From: Erythrobasidium yunnanense
Lineage: Eukaryota > Basidiomycota > Cystobasidiomycetes > Erythrobasidiales > Erythrobasidiaceae
Direction of reading: 5' to 3'
Length of the DNA stretch: 64,000 nt
NCBI GenBank assembly: GCA_001600175.1
Contig: BCJC01000002.1
Location: 2,267,111 to 2,331,110 of the forward strand
Notes under the pieces: model-generated
Seen by the model: the letters and a program-made list of their open reading frames with translations, nothing else
The model's database searches: none
Told to the model about the DNA's origin: nothing
In this document: in pieces, positions 21,653-32,374 of the stretch
Numbering within the stretch: the stretch's first letter is position 1
Layout of the letters: each line of letters starts with the position of its first letter
Program-made: the position numbers and the translations under genes

Positions 21653-22610
21653 CTACTTCTGCTGGCTCTTGATGAACTCGAGAGCGAGCTTGCAGCTGTC
21701 TTCTGGTGAGACAGTGGCTTTAGCATCGACAAGCTTGCCACCCTTCTCAACGATAAAGTGACTCCGCTGGTTGCTCTTTGCGCCTTTAGCGGCACCAAAG
21801 ACTTTGGTCAGGATTTGGCCTGGGTCGCAGAGCAGGTGGTATGGGAAGTTGTGCTTTGTCTTCCAAGATGCCTGCGACTTGGGCGAGTCGCCAGACAGGC
21901 CGTATACTGCAATCGATCACAGCTTTAGCTGCCATGATTCTTCGAGCGAGAGCTCAGCTTACCATCGTAGCCGAGAGGACCAAACTCAGCGTAGTTATCT
22001 CTGAAGTCGCACGCCTGCGTAGTGCAGCCGGGTGTATTGGCCTGTGAAGGTCGAGGAGCACGTTCAGGTCAGTCAATGGCTCTTGATGTACACAAAGAAG
22101 GCTATCGCTGACCTTGGGGTAGATGAAGAAGACTGCACCCTTCTCCTTTGTTAGCTCAGAGATTGTGACGTCCTCGTCTGCCTCGTTCTTGAGGATAAGG
22201 CCTTCCGGGAGCGTGTCGCCGACTTCGATTTTCCCGCCGGTGGACTCCTTGTTCTCTGCTACTTCCTTCTCTGCCTCCTTATTCTCCTCTGGTATGTCTA
22301 CTTTCGCAGCCTCATCAGGCTTGTCTGCAGCTGCTGTTGTTTCTTCGCTGGGCGGGGGTGCTTCGGCGTCCGTTTTGGCTGGAGCAGCCGTACCTTCGCC
22401 GGCTGTAGCTTCTACTGCAGCTTTATCGTCGTCGCCATTATCTGTGTCTGCTGTTTTCGCCTTTTTGGCGCGCGGTTTGACGACTTTGGGCTCTGGCGCT
22501 TTATGGCCTCCTCCTCGAGCGCTTCTTCGCAGCTCGCCGTTGCCGTTGCTACTCTCTTCTTGTGCTTTTGGCTCTGCTGGCGCTGCTCGTTTTGACCCTT
22601 TCGGCGGCAT
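21653..22610 (-). CDS. DOT5: Nuclear thiol peroxidase, Dot5/PrxQ-type peroxiredoxin
   Basis: Peroxiredoxin reducing hydrogen peroxide and alkyl peroxides with thioredoxin. Three exons. The N-terminal 120 residues are disordered, first basic (KGSKRAAPAEPK, KPRAKKAKT, a likely nuclear signal), then Ala/Glu-rich. The catalytic domain follows: [40 protein letters not shown] with peroxidatic Cys in TPGCT and a resolving Cys four residues later (atypical two-Cys PrxQ arrangement), YGLSGDSPKSQASW, LLCDPGQILTKVFGA and SHFIVEKGGKLV. A nuclear signal plus a PrxQ domain is the architecture of yeast Dot5, linked to telomeric silencing. It is divergent from the gene at 22731 with 120 bases between the starts. 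Confidence 0.92.
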
Positions 22611-22730
22611 TTTGTAGGTGAGAGAGTTCTGGCTGGAGCAGAGGCAAGCTCGGTTGGGTTCTCGCGCAAACGGGATACCTAAATAAATGTTGAAGCCTGT
22701 TGGCAGCTCAAACGTCGAAATCAGGCAACA

Positions 22731-23598
22731 ATGACCGCTGCATCCCAAACTACAAGCCCAAAACCTGCTGGAAAACGAAAGCGTAGCCGTCAGGGTTCAT
22801 CGGATCAGGACCTCCCGGATCTCGTAGCTGGTCGCAACGCATTTGCAGCATCTTCATCTTCTTCATCCTCGTCTTCGCAATCACCACAGTCTCCGCCTCA
22901 CTTGGCTTTCGTATCTCCATCCCAGCTCAGTCCCTTGGCCAAGAGCAGCGGACTACGCTCTTCTCCCTGTGCTTCAGCAAGATACGTAGACCTCGGCAAA
23001 GGCAAACGACGGGCCTTAGATCCGCAGATAGACGAGCCTGAGTCTATCGCGGATGACACATCTTTCCGCCACGCTTCGATAGATACGTCGCATCAGGTGG
23101 ACAGCCCTTCAAGATTTCATGCTTGCAAGTTCTCTCGAGCAGGGTGAGCGTGCCTGTTGTAGAGTCTCTGAGATTCGGACTGAATGTCACATTGTCAGAT
23201 GCCCTTTCGTGGGAACTGCCGCTCAAGTTCAATCGCATGAAATCACATACTGCACTCCTCTATATACTCAGCTAGCCCGCTCGCGAAAGAAAGAGCGTAG
23301 CGCTTCAGTAGAAAAGGACCTCACTTCTTCTAGCGAAGTCGAATCATTGAAAGCTCAGATTCATCATCTTCAGTCGGATCTTTCACGATTGCAAAGCCAG
23401 TTCGAGACTGAGAAGCGGCTGCGCACAGAGAGGCTGCGCAAAGCGAGCGAGAAATGCCTCGAATTGATGTCCGTGTCAGAATTGGGAGAGGGAAAGGTGG
23501 AATTTCTGCGTATGCAGCTACGTGCCGAACGAGAGCTGAGGGAAAAGCTGGAAGACGAACTGGATGGCTACCGTCAGCGTACCTTGCGGCGTGACTGA
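22731..23598 (+). CDS. TRAF-type zinc-finger protein with coiled coil
   Basis: Two exons; the donor is near 23144, after the codons for CKFSRAG, and the acceptor just before CPFVG. The N-terminal 110 residues are disordered with a basic KRKRSR start and Ser runs. The join restores one finger, C-x6-C-PFVGTAAQVQS-H-x4-C, the C-x6-C-x11-H-x4-C layout of TRAF-type fingers. After it a heptad-like region rich in Glu, Leu and Arg (about 90 residues) forms a coiled coil to the end. Such proteins often follow a RING domain in ubiquitin ligases, but no RING is seen here. It probably acts as a dimeric adaptor. The start ATG is 120 bases from the DOT5 start on the other strand. Confidence 0.7.
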
Positions 23599-23670
23599 AC
23601 GGCTGGTCCCAGCTTAACTTCCAGTGGGTGGTAATCATGGCGAACATCCTAAACAATCCACGAACTTACG

Positions 23671-24188
23671 ATGGTTCACAGAATCACATGGGTAGTCGTG
23701 CCATCTGGCCTCGCACATCCCCAGTCGGACCATTCTTCGCATAGAAAGTGCTGTTGTTGTAATGTGGTTGACAAGCCTGCCCAGACTTCTTCCCGGCGCC
23801 GCTTATGTAGTCGGTGTTATACACTTCTGCTCTCTGCGATGCGTTCCAAGCTGCCGAGCGAACGGAAAGCTTACGTTGAATCCCTCGTGGAGCTACCGCG
23901 TCGAGAGCGACCAGGTACCACATTGAGAATTGTTGCAACATCCTTCTACACCAGGAAGTAAGTGTTACATGTGCATATCTTGCAATCTCGCAAAACTACC
24001 CTACTAACGAAGCTCAAAGACTCCATCTGACTCTACTCGCAACCTGCGTAAGCACTCGCGGTACTCGATTTACGCCTCTCGGTCATTGCGACCTAATTCT
24101 GAGACTCCTCGTATTTTTCCTCGGACCTCCCCTCCTCACTGCCAGCTTCTACGTTCTGTTTGGCCGGAAGTTGCAAAGGCGCGTCTGA
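23671..24188 (+). CDS. Small Cys-rich membrane protein, unknown
   Basis: Two exons (23671-23957 and 24020-24188) separated by an intron with a good GTAAGT donor and a CTAAC branch site; the phase-2 join keeps the frame open to TGA at 24186. The result is 151 residues: a cysteine cluster CCCCNVVDKPAQ...LCSRC that could bind zinc, a basic helix SKLPSERKAYVESLVELPRRERPG, then one hydrophobic span LLVFFLGPPLLTASFYVLF followed by a basic end GRKLQRRV. It may be a tail-anchored organelle protein. Family not recognised. It starts only 73 bases after the previous gene. Confidence 0.5.
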
Positions 24189-24214
24189 TGACAAAGCTTT
24201 ATTAACCTTTCTAT

Positions 24215-26518
24215 CTATGACCAATGTCCAGTATTCAGCGTACCTATCACCCAGTGCATTTGATCCGAAGGATTCTTGAACAGCACGCAGAGTAAGGCGG
24301 CGATGATAGCTAGGAAAAGGCAGACGACATTAGCATGAGACAGGCAGATAGTTTGATTAAAACGAGAAACGTACTGCCAGGCAGAAATGCGAACCATACA
24401 ATCTTGTAGCCGGCCGCTTGGACATCCTTCATAGCGTCTGTCGCTGCAGCGATGATTTCTGGAGTGATGCCAGGGACAGCGGCAATCCCCTGACCACTCA
24501 ACAAGGCTATGATGAGGGCCGTAAGATTCTGGGGTTGGAAGCCGCGCATCAGGGCTGCTTGCGCTATCGCGGCAGGTACTTGATCGGTAGTCTTCGATGC
24601 GTAGATGGCTTCGGCAATGGCAAGACCTACGATCATCCATGTCAGACACCCTCTCAATGCTGTACGTGACTTTCCCTAGACTTACTAACTGAACCGCCGA
24701 GGGTACGGGCTGAGATAGTCAACGCCGATGCCGTCCCCATGAACAGTGGAGGGCACGACAGTTGCACAAGCGTTATAAGCAGAATGAGGGGCGCTGCAAA
24801 GCCGATACCACCGATCCCGTTGCTAAAGACAGACAGATTAGCATTAGCGAGGTTGGATTCCTCGGTACCTGGAAGCTTACAAGACCAGACCCATAAGACC
24901 ATTCCTGCCCGATAGAGCTAACCCAATGATGCAGACGCTAAAGAATGCAAAGCCAGCGCAAATAGGCCACTTCACATCCTTTCGCTTTGTCACGTCTGTC
25001 ATCGCGTTGTCAGTTTACCGCACAATGCGCGAGAGACGGACGCTTACAGTATGACATGAAAGGTCCCAATACAGTTACTGCAATGAAGAACGGTAGAAGT
25101 CGCGCGTTCGTCGTAATTTTGCCCGGCGTTCCCCACAGGCCAATGGCTTGTCCGGACTGCATGCCGCAGGTCAGCGTCGCTCTATTATCTGTAAGTATGG
25201 GACTAACATAAATGTTGTTGATGAGATAGAATAAGGAGCCTTCAACAGCAATAACGACCAAAGCGAGCGGGAAGTTTCTGCCATTCTGGAAAAGGCGATG
25301 ATCCATGAACCCTCTGGAGGTGCCCTTCCATTCTTCGGAGAACGGTCGTCGAGTCAGCTGCCATATTTGCGATGTGTTCGAAGTACTTTCTTACCGTATA
25401 CGATGCAGCATACGAACATGCTTGCACCGATGGCTACGGGGACATATGAATGCTTGTCCTTCCACTGAAATCAACCGGTCCTGCTCAGCCATGCTTCTCG
25501 AGTCGCTCAAAGGCAAATATCTTACTCCGTAATTCACTAATTGCAACAAGCAAAGTTCAGCGTCAATGTCATATAGCTAGGTTAGTGTCCCTCACTATCA
25601 CTTGACCACGCAAGGCCCATCAGCAGGGGAATAAGGCCGGCCAAGAGTAGGAAGTAGCCTAGCCAATCCAGTCCTCGAAGCTTTTGTCCAAGGCTGGAGT
25701 TGTTTATGGTGCGGGGAGGCGGTCGATAGAAGATGAAGAGTCCTAACAGAATAATGCCGTTCTGGATGAGGAGAATTTTGAATACCCATCGCCAGCCGTT
25801 GACGGGGTCCGCGTTGGCAGCAGCGCCAGAACCCAACAAGGCGAGTATGGCACCCAGTGCGCTGACACTGTGAGACCTGATGAGTACAACGCCGCTGGCT
25901 TACTCTGGTGTACTCACACAGTGCCATAGGTCTGGACATGCGATCGATAGATACTGGGAACCACCTCACTCCCAATCGCGAAGGTCAAGCCAGAAATACC
26001 AGCAGCAAATCCAGTAATGGCTTGTCCGACGATGACCAGGTTGATGTCAGTTGCGACCATAGGCAAGATAGCGCCAATACAATAGAGGACGAAAGCTCCG
26101 ATGACAATCCAGCGTCGGCCATATAAATCGGCAATGATACTGAATATAGGTCCGGTAGCAATAGAAGGTACAGCTTGTGCTTGTACAATCCAGATGCGTT
26201 TGTCCATGCCATTGAGTGGGCCAGCGATAGAGTAGGAATTGGCAGCCGGAGCGATACTTTTAGAAGCCGTCAGCTACCATTTAGCTCGCGAGAGCAGCAG
26301 ACATACCCAACGTATGTATTCTGAATTTGCATGAGTCCGAAAATAAGGAGGATGACCCAAGTTCGCCATGAAATGGTTTGTTTGGCATTAGGATCTTGCC
26401 CCATCGTTCCTACCACAGTGACAGCTTGGTCGAACTCGTCCACCGCATAAGTGTCGTGAATGGGGTCGCCGGCATTCTCGATGCGACTGTCCAGCGGCGT
26501 GTCTTTAGCGAGCTCCAT
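24215..26518 (-). CDS. MFS transporter, TRI12/siderophore-transporter-like
   Basis: Major facilitator superfamily transporter of the fungal drug/siderophore branch (about 14 spans). Roughly nine exons with short introns. The cytosolic N-terminus (MELAKDTPLDSR) is acidic. SWRTWVILLIFGLMQIQNTYVG is span 1; then WIVQAQAVPSIATGPIFS and the loop motif DLYGRRWIVIGAFVLY (MFS motif A, GxLaDrxGRr), GQAITGFAAGISGLTFAIGSEVVP and VNGWRWVFKILLIQNG, followed by PPPRT and later spans to the end near 24215. The IGSEVVP block is typical of the TRI12/siderophore group. Substrates in that family include trichothecenes and ferric siderophores; here it is unknown. It is divergent from the PhyH gene at 26773 with about 250 bases between, so co-regulation is likely. 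Confidence 0.85.
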
Positions 26519-26772
26519 GTTGCTGGAAAAAGGGATGTCTGGTGGACAAGAAAAGAGCCAGATGAGAAGAAGTTGAAGTACTTGGGGATCTCCTCGATAC
26601 CCTCCTAACCAAAGCGGGGAATGCGGGTACCTCGTACCCCACGGGTAGGCCGAGTGGGCCCAGCAGGGTCCGCAACCCCATCGGAAGGCCCTGGTGCTCG
26701 AATACAGGTGCACTTTTCCATTAGATTTTTGTCTTCTTCCAATACTCAAGTCAAGCCACAGCCCGCCCAACC

Positions 26773-28096
26773 ATGTCCACTAACGGCCTCAGTCACTCAG
26801 ATTTCACCAAAGCACCGAAGTCCTCAAAGCCAGTCCCGCCATCGTATGTGCGAGCCACTCCTCTCATCACACATATGACCGAGGAAAAAGTCTATAACGA
26901 CTTCCGCGATGGTAAGACTTAGTTACTTGGTCATTTGAGTGGAATCAGACTTACCTTGCGTTTCCTGCAACACTGCAGACCTACTGAGAGATGGATACGT
27001 CGTTGTCAAGGGAGCTGTTCCCCGAGAGCGAGCTCTTCAGTACTCGGAACAGATCCAGGACTGGCTCGAAGGCTTCAACCTCGGCTACAAGAGAGACGAC
27101 CCGTCAACGGTCAGAGAGGATTGTCTGCCTATCATGAGCCCGAAGGGATTGATGATGGCCTACGGCGCCCCTCACGAGGTGGGCTCACGATATTAATTGT
27201 TCACCCGAAATACTTTGGCTGAAAGGCATTCCTTGCTTGTCTCCGGCAGTCCTTCACATGGGCCGTCCGTTCCGAGCCCGGCGTCATTGCTGCATTCGAA
27301 GCCATTCACGGGACAGAAGACCTGATTGTCAGCTTTGATTCCATCAACGTTTCTCTCCCAAATCGCAAAGACCTACCCAAGAACACGGCTTGGGCTCATC
27401 AGGATCAGGGTGAGTGCCATGAGGGTAGCTCAATTAGTAACAATACTCATTCTCCTGCCGCTCACAGATCCAGAGCGAGGCGGCTTGCGATGCATCCAGG
27501 GCCTAGTCAATCTGATGCCAAACGGTGACGATGATGGCGGACTTGTCGTTATGAAAGGAGGTCACAAAATCAGCGAGGAGTATCACAAAGTCTTTGAGGA
27601 CGAGGAGCAGGAATTCCGATGGACGAACGAGGTGAGGGGCACTGTTGCATGTTCCATTACGAGTGAGCTGACCACTGTTTTCTTGGGACAGATGTACGTC
27701 TTCAAAGAGACCGGTCTTGCTTGGCTAAAAGAGCGAGGTTACGAGTTCGTCAAGGTCAACGCCGAGCCCGGTGACCTCGTCCTCTGGGATTCGCGAGCTC
27801 CGCACTACAACGCCGCACCCAAGGGCGGCGTTCCGCGCTTCGTCATCTACGTGTGCTATGCTCCAGCCAACTCTGCTACTCAGGAGGAGCTTGTCAAGAA
27901 GCGCGAGCTCTTTGAGACAAGCCAGGGTACTAGCCACTGGCCGCAAGCCCTGCAGGCGCACATTCGCGAGTATCTGCAGCCCATTCGGGATGGCCAGCCT
28001 GATCCTCTAAATACCTGGAAACCTCGAAACCACCCTCAACTGAGTGAGCGGGCGTACAAGTTGACCGGGATTCCATACATCCAGGCCAGAGCTTAG
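26773..28096 (+). CDS. Phytanoyl-CoA dioxygenase (PhyH) family 2-oxoglutarate/Fe(II) oxygenase
   Basis: Non-heme iron oxygenase that hydroxylates a small molecule using 2-oxoglutarate. Five or six exons. After a short N-terminus comes DLLRDGYVVVKGAVPRERAL, the PhyH start. The iron-binding HxD is in NTAWAHQDQ and the distal His in SRAPHYN, preceded by EPGDLVLWD. RCIQGLVNLMPNGDDDGGLVVMKGGHK is the central sheet. A C-terminal block SHWPQALQAHIREYL...PQLSERAYKLTGI is seen in fungal members of unknown substrate. Adjacent genes are a transporter (divergent) and a pathway-type transcription factor just downstream, suggesting a small metabolic cluster. Confidence 0.88.
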
Positions 28097-28370
28097 AGAC
28101 GGGTTATCGTTTGCCTTCTCGTAGGGTATTCCAGATCTGTTTGTTGTACCGTACCGTATAGGCTTGCTTGATGCATGTACACTCGTATGGTTTCTTCTTG
28201 ATCATCGCTTTCGCGCAATTCGCACGCGGGCCCACATAATCGCCTGCTTGATTTCGTTCTTCCCGTTGAGGCGGACATCAGCAAGACCTTTATGGCACGT
28301 TAAGCCTCCACGCGCAACATCAGTGAGGAGGAGTGCATCGTCCAAGAAGTCCGAAAGGCAGAGTCGAAAG

Positions 28371-31300
28371 ATGGATCTCGATATGGATGAAAGCCAAGAA
28401 GCAGCGTCGGATGCTGATGTCGATGTCGAAGTCGAAGTGTCTAGTTCTGGAGCTCGCACTGGACCCGGATCAGCTGCAGATACTGACAGCATGCCTATAC
28501 GCTCCCGCTATGCCTGTACCCATGCGACTTGCAACAAGACGTTCTCCAGACAAGCCCATATGAAGAGACACGCTCTTTCGCATGTTGACGAGAAGCCCTA
28601 CAAATGCGAGGTATGCCATGACTTGCAATACGATATTGTCAACTGTCTGCTGATCTTTCCGGCTTCCACGTCCGGCTTGCGAACATCAGATCTGTTCATC
28701 GGCCTACGCACGGCAAGACGTGTATGCCAGACATAAAGCTCAACATGCAGCACGCGATGCCGAAGCGCTGGCGAACGGGTCTTATCCTGCTCGGGGCCGT
28801 ACAAGGCTGGCTTGCGAACAGTATGGTACCCACGCTCGAAGTAGAAGGCTTCTAGCAAGGTCTCAGGCTGACCTTTGATCAAACACAGATGCGCCAAAGC
28901 AAAGAGCAAGTGTTCTGGGGTAGGCGGTCAGACCTTGTCTCGACAAAGCCTTGGTTGACTCTTGTATTGCAGACCCTACCCTGCGAGAGATGCAAGACTG
29001 CAGGGAAAGACTGCACATACCCGTCTACGAATGGGCCACAGGCCGAAAGCAGTCTTCCACGCCCTTCTGCGTCCATCCTGCCAGACATTCCTCCGAATCT
29101 TTCTGTACCGGATTTTGCGGATCTCAATACTACAGCTTGGCCAGAGGCAAACTCCTTCTATGACCTGGATATGCTCAACACGCTCCAACCGACCCCTTCT
29201 ACATCCTACATGCCCTTACCTCTATCTTCGAGTAATGTAGATGCCTCCACCAGCATGGCAACGAATCAGGCTCTGGGGCAGCTTGCACTTGATGGAAGTA
29301 TCGAGCCTTCGAATTGGCTGTTCCATCCCGACCTGTACTCTTTTTCGGCTCCCGCATCGGTCCCGAATACAGAGGCTCTTCACTTTCAGCAGCATCAGCC
29401 ACTGCAAGTCGCAGCAGCGCCTCCTCCAGCATTCAATGATGTCGATCTGGACTTTCTGGACCTCAACTATCTCGATTTTCTATTTCCAGACTCGAAAACG
29501 GAAGCGATTTTTCCACTCTGCTCCACGACGACGTCCAGTCATGGCCCTCTCGTACATGGACACACTTCACAACCTCTGGCATCCAGCCGGGCTCACACGC
29601 GAGGTTCTCTGGCCCCGTCAATCGGTCTTGATGCCGAGGATCAGTCGGGATCGAACGAACTCTTCCGACGCTTCCAGACCGCATCTCATGCCACTCTACA
29701 TTCGAAAGAAGATCAGAGCTCTGCGGCTGAAGCCTTACGGGCTCTCGGCAACAACGATGACAACGGACCTCACTTCCTGGATGATCCCCGAACGCGGGGC
29801 AATTCGCCCGTTCCGATTACCAGCAAAGTACTCGATACTGATCTATATTCCAATGCTATACCTTCTGTCCACGAACCGGAAGCTTTGTCATCGATGGAAA
29901 GATTACATATAGGACCACGTACTGTAATTAAGCCTCTGTTGAACAATCCCTTTCTAACCTTGTTTCCAGTGCCATCTGTAGCTGAAGACCGTAGGTACAG
30001 AGGCCTATACTGCAACCGTCTGTACTGACTTTCTCTTGGCTAAATGCAGCATCTTTAGCGGGACCTCCAGGCATCGCTTTCGAGCAAACATCGCTGACTG
30101 CAGTACTGGAAATGCTGCATTACTCCAGAATCAGGCAGTCGGCCTATCACGATGTGTATGGCCAAATGGCTCGCATGTACGTTAGATTCACTGTCTCCCA
30201 AGCCATCAAAGGAAGCCAGACGCTGAGAAGAATCCGACAGACCACTCAGACGATACAGTGACTACTGTGATATCTATGTGCAAAGGGTTCATCACCATTT
30301 ACCTGTAGTGAGTGCGCATGATGTTGGCTTTGGAAGCACTTCCAAGACCTTCTTTCCCACAGCTTCATCTACCTACTTTCGAGGCTCGCCGCGCATCGGG
30401 CTTTCTGCTTTGTGGTATCGTCATGATGGGCGCGCAGTATCACATGCATCCTGCGTGCGTTTAGCTGATCAAAGTATCAACCACGCTCGAACTGACAGTT
30501 TCCGGCGTAGCTCCGCACGACTTGCATATCTGCTGGCAGAAGTCGTATTCTCTGCTGCTGGGACTCTTGTAGGTCGAAGTATGCGTGGTTTCCTTGTTCT
30601 CGCTAACTGGACCTGCTGTAGCTCTCGCTTGACACCTCCCTCAGTCGGAACCAGGAACTTTGGCAGACATATCTAATGTGGACCCTGATAAGGTACACTG
30701 GTGTTCGTCGCCTCTTAGAGCTCGTGGACGTCTTCCGCAACACATTGACAGTTTCCCTGGCCAAACTGTGAGTAATGCGAATGGCTTTCTTGGCCTCAAT
30801 TCAACTACGGTTTGCTTTACAGACATGCATTCGATGGAACCATCGTTCCGCTGGACGTGATTACAGAAAAAATGTCTACGGAAAAGAAATGGCTGGCCTG
30901 GAAAACACGCGAGAGCCGGCTACGCACTGGCTTTGCCTGCTTTCTTGCCGATGGTGCGTTCGCAACGCGTGACGAGTTCAATGCGCCTGACATCACCTAT
31001 GATTTCCAACAGCGGAATTCACCATCTTCTTGGACCGACAAGGCATGATGGTGCCAAGCGAGCTTCAATCCCAGCTTCCATGTGCAGACAGCCTCTGGGA
31101 AGCGCCCACGCACCACGATTGGTGGCAAGCACTGCCACAACATCCAACTAGATTGCCTGCGGCACATTTGCTCTTTCAAGGGAATCCGGCGTCTCCAGAA
31201 TATTTAGCAGCGGCCAGAGCATCTTCTTTTGCATCGACTATTCTGTAAGTGGCCTGATTACGAAGGAGAACAGGCGTTTGATGATGACAACGACAGTGTT

Positions 31301-32160
31301 CAGCTTGTGCATGTATCGCTATGGTACCTGCGGGCCTCTGGCTGCCTTAGCCCGACTACATTGCGGGCTGGGGAAGCGGACATTCTCAGAACTCTGTCAG
31401 CTCTCGGTAACGGTCCCAACGAGTTCAGTCCAAGCCTTGCGTCTCCGCTCACGACAGGTTGGACCGGCTATGCGATTGTAAGTAGACATCCGTTTGGCTG
31501 TAAACCCTTCTGATGATCTGGCGCGGAACAGCTCTATCACCTCTGCCATATCAGTATCCGTATTCCCCTTACGTCTCTGTTGAAAGCGGCGGGCAAGAAA
31601 GGCAAGGCCGATGCGGCTCGTACGCGTAAAATGGTAGGCATTTGCTGCAGCTAAATCGTGATGATCTGAGCACTGACACATGCGCCTACAGCTGTACGAT
31701 CAGCTTCGGGAAGACAGGAAAGCGGCAAGAACGCTTGCGATGCACGCCGGACAATGCTTTCGTCATATTCGGGATGAAGGCTCTGGCGCGCCGTTTGAAA
31801 TTTTTTCGCTCTTCTTCGCGGGGCTCTGCCTTTATTTGTACGCTGTGGCTTTTGAGGCAGACAAGCCATCAGACGAAACTTCTTCAACTTTCCTCGACTG
31901 TGCAAAGCCCTCGTAGGTCCTGATGTACGGCGCCCTACGTGGTCTCTGCTGAATTATTGTGTCATACAAGTATCTACGAAGTAGCCTGGACGCTCAGCGA
32001 TACCGGGACCGCAAACATCAATGGTCGCCTGCTGAACTCGAAGGCTGCAGGGATTGATCTTCTCAATGGCACTGTCGATCTTCTCACGAAGAAGCAAGTG
32101 TGGGGGATGCGCTGGAATCTTATTCGCTTGCTGCGTGCCCTGACAGATGCGCAGGAATGA
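28371..32160 (+). CDS. Dual C2H2 and Zn(II)2Cys6 transcription factor with Fungal_trans domain
   Basis: Nuclear regulator with three modules. Two C2H2 fingers: YACTHATCNKTFSRQAHMKRH, then, across an intron, YKCEICSSAYARQDVYARH. Then a Zn2Cys6 cluster spread over three exons, CEQCAKAKSKC...PCERCKTAGKDC. A Ser/Pro/Asn-rich acidic linker of about 330 residues follows. The Fungal_trans domain occupies many short exons: TAVLEMLHYSRIRQSAYHDVY, LHLPTFEARRASGFLLCGIVMMGAQY, RNQELWQTYLMWTLIRYTGVRR, WLAWKTRESRLRTGFACFLADG, ending RWNLIRLLRALTDAQE. This combination is known from fungal melanin and secondary-metabolism regulators such as Cmr1/Pig1. Likely target genes are its neighbours (transporter, PhyH, rhamnosidase). 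Exon borders between 30000 and 31950 are approximate. Confidence 0.85.
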
Positions 32161-32374
32161 GGCATTCAACGGCAGAGCCGACAAGGCTGTTCGTACTCCA
32201 AAGAAAGTAAACCTAGTTGCTTTCGTCCTCTCGGCGGTATTCGAGGGCGTGGACCACAGGCTTGTCTGGTCAACAATCGAAGAACGAAGCTCCCCAGTCC
32301 CCGTCTGTCCCCGGCCTGGCTGTATACATCTGTATGCCGAGACTATTATGGATGGAATTCCGGAAACCGCCTGG

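Noticed and set aside
22123-22617. Plus-strand open frame opposite the DOT5 N-terminus
   Set aside because: It is an antisense shadow of the Ala/Glu/Lys-rich extension; the minus strand carries the peroxiredoxin motifs.
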